Shown: piece after piece, positions 24,068 through 29,987 of the stretch
Position numbering within the stretch: position 1 is the stretch's first letter
How the letters are laid out: the number at the start of each line of letters is the position of its first letter
From: a virus
Strand: one strand, 5' to 3'
Virus record (IMG/VR): IMGVR_UViG_3300034736_000139
Span: 1 to 31,009 of that record
Length of the DNA: 31,009 nt
The notes under the pieces: model-generated
The model's database searches: none
Seen by the model: only the letters and a program-made list of their open reading frames with translations
What the model was told of the DNA's origin: nothing
Made by a program: the position numbers and the translations under genes

Positions 24068-24194
24068 CCCTGTGTGCTTTAAATTTTAAATAATGGGCCA
24101 AATTAAATGATGTGCGTATTACATCACTGTTTTGTTTTGTGTTCCAAAACCGTATGCACGATTTTTCACGGTGTGTTAAAAATGGAATTTTCAT
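24048..24194 (-). CDS. Very small early protein, unknown
   Basis: A 48-residue basic protein from ATG 24194 (MKIPFLTHREKSCIRFWNTK). An upstream in-frame start at 24251 would overlap the preceding gene by 46 bases and add an unlikely N-terminus, so I choose 24194. It overlaps the next gene by 20 bases. There is no recognised domain. The tight packing in the early unit is the main support that it is real. Confidence 0.6.
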   Translation of the reverse strand: MKIPFLTHREKSCIRFWNTKQNSDVIRTSFNLAHYLKFKAHRDGIEKN

Positions 24195-24205
24195 GTTTTT
24201 AAATT

Positions 24206-24445
24206 TTATAATTGAATAAATCTGTAATGGCCGTGCGGATTCAAACCGCAATAAACCTCATTTAAATCATCATCATTGTTAATATCAAAATAAAACGTTA
24301 AATATTTATTTTTTAAGAAATCACCATTTTCATCAATAACATCACCACACCCATCAACCCTGTACGAATCAACCTGCAATTCAAATGGAAATGTTTTTTT
24401 AATTGATCTTTGTGCCATCTGTAAATAATTTGTGTAACTACTCAT
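24206..24445 (-). CDS. Small early acidic protein, unknown
   Basis: A 79-residue protein (MSSYTNYLQMAQRSIKKTFP). The C-terminal half is acidic and beta-like (DENGDFLKNKYLTFYFDINN). It starts 26 bases after the hairpin at 24471-24491, in the same position relative to that hairpin as the 130-residue gene has to the hairpin at 17961-17982. Function unknown; no membrane segments. Confidence 0.7.
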   Translation of the reverse strand: MSSYTNYLQMAQRSIKKTFPFELQVDSYRVDGCGDVIDENGDFLKNKYLTFYFDINNDDDLNEVYCGLNPHGHYRFIQL

Positions 24446-24470
24446 AATATTTGTTTTATAAAATTAATAA

Positions 24471-24491
24471 TGGGCATGTATTACCATGCCC
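24471..24491. terminator. Hairpin, copy 2 of the 21-bp identical element
   Basis: The stem GGGCATG (24472-24478) pairs with CATGCCC (24485-24491) over the same TATTAC loop as copy 1. Unlike copy 1, the long T-run lies on the plus-strand side (24494-24501), and the minus transcript continues AUUAUUAAUUUUAU. It may therefore act as a weak terminator or attenuator in the sense direction. Confidence 0.75.
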
Positions 24492-24499
24492 TGTTTTTT

Positions 24500-24790
24500 T
24501 TAATATTTTGATAAACCCAATAATTGTAATGCCTCACGTTCTTTTTTGTATGTTTTGTATGATTTACCTGAATTACGAAAATATTTTTCAGAAAACATCA
24601 ATGTATCACAATCATCATCAGTGTAACCCTCAAACCAAAACCATACATCAACATTACCAAAACCAAAATATGTTTTTTGATGATTTTTTAACCCAATTGA
24701 ATCACCAAACCTGTTAAATGCAACAGTAAATAATTCAAATTCAAATCCTTTGTTTGTAACTGCGTTGTGTAATTCTTGTAATGTGTTCAT
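24500..24790 (-). CDS. First gene of the early region, behind operator and leader
   Basis: A 96-residue soluble protein (MNTLQELHNAVTNKGFEFEL). It is acidic and aromatic-rich in the middle (YFGFGNVDVWFWFEGYTDDD), with a basic C-terminal helix (KSYKTYKKEREALQLLGLSK). It is not similar to the 189-residue protein that carries the same leader. It is first in its unit and controlled by the palindrome at 24844-24866, so it is probably among the earliest proteins made. No family recognised. Confidence 0.75.
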   Translation of the reverse strand: MNTLQELHNAVTNKGFEFELFTVAFNRFGDSIGLKNHQKTYFGFGNVDVWFWFEGYTDDDCDTLMFSEKYFRNSGKSYKTYKKEREALQLLGLSKY

Positions 24791-24836
24791 AATCAGTGTT
24801 TTAAGTAATTAATTGATGTGGTTGCCTCGTTGCAAC
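24791..24836 (-). promoter_or_regulatory. 46-nt leader with 5' hairpin, copy 2
   Basis: It matches copy 1 (18565-18610) in length and in its first 17 nt (GTTGCAACGAGGCAACC), and ends AAAACACTGATTATG at the start codon. The GTTGC/GCAAC arms give the same 5-bp stem and 6-nt loop. The middle of the leader is unrelated between copies, which argues for selection on both ends. Confidence 0.65.
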
Positions 24837-24840
24837 GGTG

Positions 24841-24866
24841 TAAATATACAAATTAAATTTATATAT
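24841..24866. promoter_or_regulatory. AT-rich palindromic operator, site 2, with -7 box
   Basis: ATATACAAATT (24844-24854), centre A, AATTTATATAT (24856-24866); 10 of 11 pairs match. A TATATTTA near-match to the -7 box (24841-24848, minus strand) lies four bases upstream of the leader, the same spacing as at 18615-18622. The layout of box, leader and palindrome is the same as at site 1. Confidence 0.6.
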
Positions 24867-24910
24867 ACAATAAAACATGATAAATTTAATTTTATTTTTA
24901 TTTGTAGATA

Positions 24911-24939
24911 AAAAAAGGCATTGCGTAAACAATACCTTT
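24911..24939 (-). terminator. Terminator after the lysis cassette
   Basis: AAAGGCATTG (24914-24923) pairs with CAATACCTTT (24930-24939); in the minus transcript the single mismatch becomes a G-U wobble, giving a 10-bp stem, 6-nt loop and a six-U run. A second hairpin (TGCCGTT 24946-24952 with AACGGCA 24979-24985, 26-nt loop) lies between it and the endolysin stop. Confidence 0.85.
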
Positions 24940-24988
24940 AAAAATTGCCGTTAGGTTTTGCAACCAATGATGAACAGGAACGGCATTT

Positions 24989-25612
24989 TTATGCGTTTTT
25001 AGGCACAAACTCATTAATCAGGCAATATGTAACATTGTTTTGCCTGTTGGTTTTTAAACGTTCTTTAAATACGTTTAACCATTTTATGTATTTGATCCTT
25101 TCGTTTGTTACTTGACACCCTGCACTGTTCCATCCAATAAACCATTTGATCACTGCATTGTACCATTTAAATGTATTTGTGTGAAAATTTATGCCAAAAT
25201 AACCAGTAACAATTGGCCCAATTTCATCATTTTTATCATCATTGTTGCCATCCCTGTATCCCTGCACAGGATAAACCTGCCGTAATTCATGGCCACGTGT
25301 TGCCCTATAAACGTATTTCCACATGTTATGGTGCCACATATCAGATTTCAGTACAAATGCACCGTGTTTATTATATTTTTTATAACCGCCCTTTAATGCA
25401 GGTAAACCACAATTTGTGGTGCCTGTTAAAACATCAACACATTTATAATGATTAAATATGTAAAATTTATCATCATAAATATTTGGTGTATCCTCGTTTG
25501 AACGTACACCCAAAATCCAAACACCGTTGGGTATTGATCTGTAATTTTGTAATGATTTTACATGATCCAACAATTGATCATCCGTGTAATTTCGCACCCT
25601 TGTATGTTTCAT
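24989..25612 (-). CDS. Endolysin with an L,D-transpeptidase-like active site
   Basis: A 207-residue protein from ATG 25612, which overlaps the spanin stop as TGATG; a GTG at 25615 is also possible. Key signatures are YFGINFHTNTFKW (His144) and WNSAGCQVTNERIKYIKWLN (Ser163, Cys166). The H...S-x-GC pattern is that of YkuD-like peptidases, also seen in phage peptidoglycan hydrolases. No signal peptide is present, so release depends on the holin. Synteny after holin and spanin supports a wall-degrading role. Substrate and exact family are inferred. Confidence 0.75.
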   Translation of the reverse strand: MKHTRVRNYTDDQLLDHVKSLQNYRSIPNGVWILGVRSNEDTPNIYDDKFYIFNHYKCVDVLTGTTNCGLPALKGGYKKYNKHGAFVLKSDMWHHNMWKYVYRATRGHELRQVYPVQGYRDGNNDDKNDEIGPIVTGYFGINFHTNTFKWYNAVIKWFIGWNSAGCQVTNERIKYIKWLNVFKERLKTNRQNNVTYCLINEFVPKNA

Positions 25613-26055
25613 CACGTAAATTTATAAATTAATCTTAAACCTAAAAATACCAATAAAACAATAAACACCCATTTCAACCATGATTTAAATTGATCAAACC
25701 AATGATCCTTTTGCACATAATATTTCACAGGAATGTTCCGTGTAACTATTTTTTCAACGTAAATTGTATCACATTTTGCATCAATATAAATGGAATCATG
25801 CACCGTAAACATTTTAATTTTTAATTGTTCTTTGGTGATGTACACCGTATCCATTAACATGTTTGTTTTAAATACTGTATCAACTTGAATTTTTGGAATT
25901 TCAAAACGCAATGTATCTGTTAATTTTACACTATCTGTTTGATGTAAAAATGGGTATTTTTTTACTAAACGTGAATGCCTGTACACTGGTGAACATGATG
26001 ATAAACAAAAAAAGATCAATATTAAAACAATAGATATGTGTTTAATTTTGATCAT
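25612..26055 (-). CDS. Probable unimolecular spanin (lipoprotein with C-terminal membrane anchor)
   Basis: A 147-residue protein. The N-terminus is a lipoprotein signal, with a hydrophobic core (ISIVLILIFFCL) and lipobox LSSC, so Cys21 would be lipidated in the outer membrane. Residues about 40-115 are beta-rich (RFEIPKIQVDTVFKTNMLMD, DTIYVEKIVTRNIPVKYYVQ). A single transmembrane helix at residues 126-143 (WLKWVFIVLLVFLGLRLIYK) would anchor the other end in the inner membrane. This double anchoring is the layout of u-spanins such as T1 gp11, which fuse the two membranes at the last step of lysis. It overlaps the holin by 4 bases (ATGA). Confidence 0.8.
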   Translation of the reverse strand: MIKIKHISIVLILIFFCLSSCSPVYRHSRLVKKYPFLHQTDSVKLTDTLRFEIPKIQVDTVFKTNMLMDTVYITKEQLKIKMFTVHDSIYIDAKCDTIYVEKIVTRNIPVKYYVQKDHWFDQFKSWLKWVFIVLLVFLGLRLIYKFT

Positions 26056-26282
26056 TTGTTTTTATCTTTTAATATGTTTTGATATGATGCAATGCCCATC
26101 AGGGCCAAAACAAATCCCAATAATTCCGCCAAAACTGTGGTTAAATTTTCACTGTTTACATATCTGATCACCGCATATGTTGCCAAAAATAAAACAGTAT
26201 AAATTGCCAAAAATCGTTTTGATGATTCAGGTGAATTTGAACGTATTAATTTTTTAATGTACAACCATGCCCTGTTGATCAT
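26052..26282 (-). CDS. Holin (two transmembrane helices)
   Basis: A 76-residue protein with a basic N-terminus (MINRAWLYIKKLIRSNSPES) and two predicted transmembrane helices at about residues 24-42 (FLAIYTVLFLATYAVIRYV) and 47-69 (LTTVLAELLGFVLALMGIAS), ending in a charged tail (KDKNK). Size, topology and position before spanin and endolysin fit a class II holin. The start is one base after the preceding stop. Confidence 0.75.
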   Translation of the reverse strand: MINRAWLYIKKLIRSNSPESSKRFLAIYTVLFLATYAVIRYVNSENLTTVLAELLGFVLALMGIASYQNILKDKNK

Positions 26283-26283
26283 T

Positions 26284-26580
26284 TTATTTTAAAGTTTTTT
26301 TTGCCAATGCAATCACCAATGAATTTACATTATCTGATAAAACACCAACATTGGTTGTTAATGTGTGCAATTCCAAACGTGTGCGTTCCTCAATGCGTTT
26401 AATATCATTCATCTGTTGTTGTTGCACCAACTCAATTTTGCCTTTGTTTTTACCCACTTCAATTGTTGCACGTTTTACATCTGAAATTAACCGTGAAATA
26501 AAAAATCCTATTGTACCCAACATCAAAAACAACAATGTGCCTGATAAACTAATTACAAATTTTGCCGTTTCTTGATCCAT
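26284..26580 (-). CDS. Membrane-anchored coiled-coil protein of the lysis cassette
   Basis: A 98-residue protein. One N-terminal transmembrane helix (residues 8-32, FVISLSGTLLFLMLGTIGFF) is followed by a coiled coil to the end (KNKGKIELVQQQQMNDIKRI, TNVGVLSDNVNSLVIAL). Proteins with this build are common beside holins and may act as holin partners or antiholins; an alternative is a tail-linked or haemolysin XhlA-like factor. It is the first gene of the lysis unit, with a TAAATTTG box 28 bases upstream. Confidence 0.7.
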   Translation of the reverse strand: MDQETAKFVISLSGTLLFLMLGTIGFFISRLISDVKRATIEVGKNKGKIELVQQQQMNDIKRIEERTRLELHTLTTNVGVLSDNVNSLVIALAKKTLK

Positions 26581-26608
26581 GTATTCTAATTTTTAATTAT
26601 GATTTTAA

Positions 26609-26616
26609 CAAATTTA
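26609..26616 (-). promoter_or_regulatory. -7 promoter box for the lysis unit
   Basis: TAAATTTG on the minus strand, leaving a leader of about 25 nt before ATG 26580. Just upstream is a perfect palindrome, AACAATTGTT (26617-26626). It lies in the 52-bp gap between the 757-residue tail gene and the lysis genes, the widest gap in the distal late region. Confidence 0.5.
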
Positions 26617-26632
26617 AACAATTGTTGTGAAT

Positions 26633-28906
26633 TTAAAAGTATGTTCTTTGATCTTTTGTACGATCAGAAACAACACATTTAACAATTGCCTTTCTTTGTG
26701 ATAAATCAATATAATTAATTTCAGGTGTATTAAATACAATAACTGGCAAATCCTGATACCTGTAACTGTGGTTTACAATATTGTAATCAGAAATGTACAT
26801 TTCATTTTCAGATAACAAATACAAATCAACTAATTTACGTGTAATATCATCCATTGCAGGATCCGTTGTAATTGTGTATTCATTTAAATTTTGCCTGATT
26901 ACAGATTTCATTGTTCGATCCTGATAAATTAAATTATCAATTTCCATGTTTGGTTGCCTTTCACCAATGTATCCATAAAAACGCAATGAATCCTCAACAT
27001 TTGAATCCGTAAAATTGATGCCCTCAATTGCCTGCACTAAATTAAATTTTACACGCACACGTGCGGTTTGATTTGCAATTTGAATATTAAATTGTTTTAA
27101 ACTGTAAATACCCCAAACAAAATTTGAAATTACACCTGATATGTTATATTCAACTTTCCACGTGTAACAACCTATGCCCTCATTTATTAAAACCTCTTTC
27201 CAAAATATTGTTGCATAAAATGCGTTTGGCTCATTTACAAATGGGGTTTTTGTTGGTTGATAATTTGTTTCAACTCCATCTTTGTAAAGTTTAAATTCAA
27301 CATTATCCTGTGGATCTGATAATTTACACCATGCACTGTTTACATCATTTTTATATGTTTCATCACTGAATGGATCTGCCAATACCAAAAATGTTTCACA
27401 ACATGAAAATAACCATCCTTTGTCTTCTTCTTCAAACACTACTGGAAACCTGATTGCATCATAAAATTTTTCAATTCGATCCTCTAAATAATCACAATCA
27501 TTTTCTGCACAATCAATAATATTAATATTTGCGGAAAATATTTTATTACCCTCTGGTGTATTTGTGTACAGGCCGTATGGGCATGGATCACAATTCTCAA
27601 AATTTGGTACACCCAACAATGCCAAAACAACACCATTACGTGGATCTGTACTGTTGCATTCATCCAATGATACGGCCCATTGGCAACTACCATCAGGATT
27701 GATATTTAACCAAATGTAAAAACATTTACCAGGATCCAATGGATATGGTGTACTCCAAAATGCAAACCCATTGTATCCGCCTGCGGTATCTGTTAAATCA
27801 ACCTGTGTTGGTGTTGAATCATTATAATTTTGATAAATAAACCCAACACATGGGCATGGATTTGGGCAATCAACACCCTCTGTTTTAAATGTTATTAATT
27901 TATTAAATGCCGAATTTGGCGGTCGATCCCAGTTTTGGGATTGATCAATTTGTTCCCTAACATCAAATGCAGATATTATAATTTCACCACTTACATTTGA
28001 TGATGAATTTGCAATCCTAAATTCAAAACCTGATGATGGAACTGAATTTGCCGTTAAAACAATTGTATTGTATTGATTTGCAACAATTGGTAAATTGGTT
28101 AATGGAAATGCACTTGTTCCACTCATTATCAACCTGTTGTTGCTTAATGTATTTGTAAAAACAAAATATTTTATTTCATATGTTTTACCAACGGTAATAT
28201 CAGGAACGACCTGTGATAAATATTGTGTTGATCCATCACCAAATGATTGGATGCGTGATTGGCTTTGAATTACCCAATCTAGCCCAATATCCCAATCCGC
28301 ACCGCCCTGTGAAAATGTACCGTTTAATATTAAATTTGGCGGTACAATATATTCTGCAATTGGGCATGTATCCTGTGTTTTTAAATCTACATAAACCGTG
28401 TTTTGTTCATTGTTTAATAAATCTGAACAATACCATTGATTACCATCATAATAAATAACTAAATTTAAACCGTTGTATTCAAATACAAAATGTTTTCTGC
28501 CATTTACAACAAAATAATTATATGATGTAATTGTTTGTTCAGGAAAATCATCCGCCTCAATTGTTAATTTTAAACATGGGCAATCAACAACACATTCTGC
28601 AATCATGTATCCACTCCAAAATGCCTGTGCATTTGGCGGATCCCAAATACCCTGCCCATTTATGCCATTTGGTGGGCATGTTGTTTGTAACTCACTTTTA
28701 GTATTTCCAATTAAATTTGTTGGATCACCAACCTGTGGTGATATTATCCATTGGTTTGAATCTAATTTATACCAAATGAAATATGTATTACCATCTGATC
28801 CTGTAAATTCAAAATAATCAGATCCATTAAATGATCCTGCGGTATTTAATTCAATTGTGGTTGCAACTGCATTTACTTCATATGTTAAATTGATACAACA
28901 GGCCAT
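26633..28906 (-). CDS. Multidomain Cys-rich tail protein with a carbohydrate-binding-like module
   Basis: A 757-residue protein. Three related Cys-rich modules share an aromatic strand pair: YFIWYKLDSNQWIIS (~residue 42), HFVFEYNGLNLVIYYDGNQW (~134) and CFYIWLNINPDGSCQWAVSL (~400); several are joined by CPC motifs. Between modules two and three, residues about 197-320 (LILNGTFSQGGADWDIGLDW, YLSQVVPDITVGKTYEIKYF) resemble a CBM4/9-type carbohydrate-binding jelly roll. The C-terminal ~280 residues look like a conserved structural domain of Bacteroidota phage tails (IYQDRTMKSVIRQNLNEYT). It is probably a receptor-binding or baseplate-peripheral protein recognising surface glycan. Confidence 0.75.
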   Translation of the reverse strand: MACCINLTYEVNAVATTIELNTAGSFNGSDYFEFTGSDGNTYFIWYKLDSNQWIISPQVGDPTNLIGNTKSELQTTCPPNGINGQGIWDPPNAQAFWSGYMIAECVVDCPCLKLTIEADDFPEQTITSYNYFVVNGRKHFVFEYNGLNLVIYYDGNQWYCSDLLNNEQNTVYVDLKTQDTCPIAEYIVPPNLILNGTFSQGGADWDIGLDWVIQSQSRIQSFGDGSTQYLSQVVPDITVGKTYEIKYFVFTNTLSNNRLIMSGTSAFPLTNLPIVANQYNTIVLTANSVPSSGFEFRIANSSSNVSGEIIISAFDVREQIDQSQNWDRPPNSAFNKLITFKTEGVDCPNPCPCVGFIYQNYNDSTPTQVDLTDTAGGYNGFAFWSTPYPLDPGKCFYIWLNINPDGSCQWAVSLDECNSTDPRNGVVLALLGVPNFENCDPCPYGLYTNTPEGNKIFSANINIIDCAENDCDYLEDRIEKFYDAIRFPVVFEEEDKGWLFSCCETFLVLADPFSDETYKNDVNSAWCKLSDPQDNVEFKLYKDGVETNYQPTKTPFVNEPNAFYATIFWKEVLINEGIGCYTWKVEYNISGVISNFVWGIYSLKQFNIQIANQTARVRVKFNLVQAIEGINFTDSNVEDSLRFYGYIGERQPNMEIDNLIYQDRTMKSVIRQNLNEYTITTDPAMDDITRKLVDLYLLSENEMYISDYNIVNHSYRYQDLPVIVFNTPEINYIDLSQRKAIVKCVVSDRTKDQRTYF

Positions 28907-28943
28907 AATTTATTTATTTTTTAATGTTTTTTTTATTCTAATT

Positions 28944-29975
28944 TTAACCAATCACTTTAATTTGCCAATCAATTTGCCTCAATACAGATGATACCTGAAA
29001 AACACGGCCCTCAACATCATCTGAATGCCAACATTCCTGTTGAAACAATGGAATTGCACCCTTTGGTTGTGGCTCCTCATAATTTAAAATTGGCCTGATT
29101 GAAACGTTAAACCTCATATGATTGTTTTTGGCGGTAATTGCAGGCCAAATTTTATATTGTAACCCCACATTGTTCATGTTTTCAGTGAATGTTGGATAAT
29201 TTACAGTATTGGCAATTGATGCACTTGCAATAAATTCCCAACCTGCAACACCCATTGGTAATGGTAATAACTCAATAAACCAAAAACCATCAGGAATACT
29301 AAATTTAAATATAAAATAATCATTTTCAAAATAATCAACCGTATCAACATTCCATTGTTGTGCATTAATTTTTTCATTGTTTTGAAAATTAATTGAATTA
29401 TTCAATGTATTACGTACAATTTGGATACCATCACCAACCAAATCAATTGCACCTGTTAAACTTTCAACACTTGTTACACCTGTTTGCGGTGCATCAATCC
29501 ATTGGGCAAAACCTGCACCGTTTGTTGATAAAATTTGCCCTGTTGATCCATCTGCCAATGGCAATTTGTATTTATCATTTATTTTCAAATATCCACCCTC
29601 AATTGAAATAATAGGATTGTTGTTTGCAGTGTTTGCAATAACAAATGATGTAAATGAATCACCTGTTGGTACATTAATTTTAAAACATGTAGATTCAGTG
29701 TTTAATGCAGTAAATTCAAGAGTTTTGAAATCCAACATTTTAAAATAATGTGTACCTGCAACACCTCTGATTGTGCGATCACTGGTAACACTTGCATCAT
29801 CAGTGTAAATTGTTTTTACATTTGGTGCAGGTATTGATGCAATAATTCCTGCCTTTATTGTTGATCCCAATATTTTTTTTGATTCATAACCTGTACCGTT
29901 ATAAAAATCAATATCATAAAAATCATCATCATTAAATGTTTGTGCCTCGTTTTGATAATTGTGTATTTGTGCCAT
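28944..29975 (-). CDS. Tail fibre-like protein
   Basis: A 343-residue protein. The N-terminal ~110 residues may attach to the tail (MAQIHNYQNEAQTFNDDDFY). A short repeat-like segment, LPLADGSTGQILSTNGAGFAQW (near residue 137), is a motif often seen in fibre shafts of Bacteroidota phages. It is followed by a turn-rich stretch (VTSVESLTGAIDLVGDGIQI) and a C-terminal beta-rich domain of about 150 residues that could be the receptor-binding tip. It starts 12 bases after the 774-residue tail gene. Confidence 0.75.
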   Translation of the reverse strand: MAQIHNYQNEAQTFNDDDFYDIDFYNGTGYESKKILGSTIKAGIIASIPAPNVKTIYTDDASVTSDRTIRGVAGTHYFKMLDFKTLEFTALNTESTCFKINVPTGDSFTSFVIANTANNNPIISIEGGYLKINDKYKLPLADGSTGQILSTNGAGFAQWIDAPQTGVTSVESLTGAIDLVGDGIQIVRNTLNNSINFQNNEKINAQQWNVDTVDYFENDYFIFKFSIPDGFWFIELLPLPMGVAGWEFIASASIANTVNYPTFTENMNNVGLQYKIWPAITAKNNHMRFNVSIRPILNYEEPQPKGAIPLFQQECWHSDDVEGRVFQVSSVLRQIDWQIKVIG

Positions 29976-29987
29976 AATTTTATTTTT

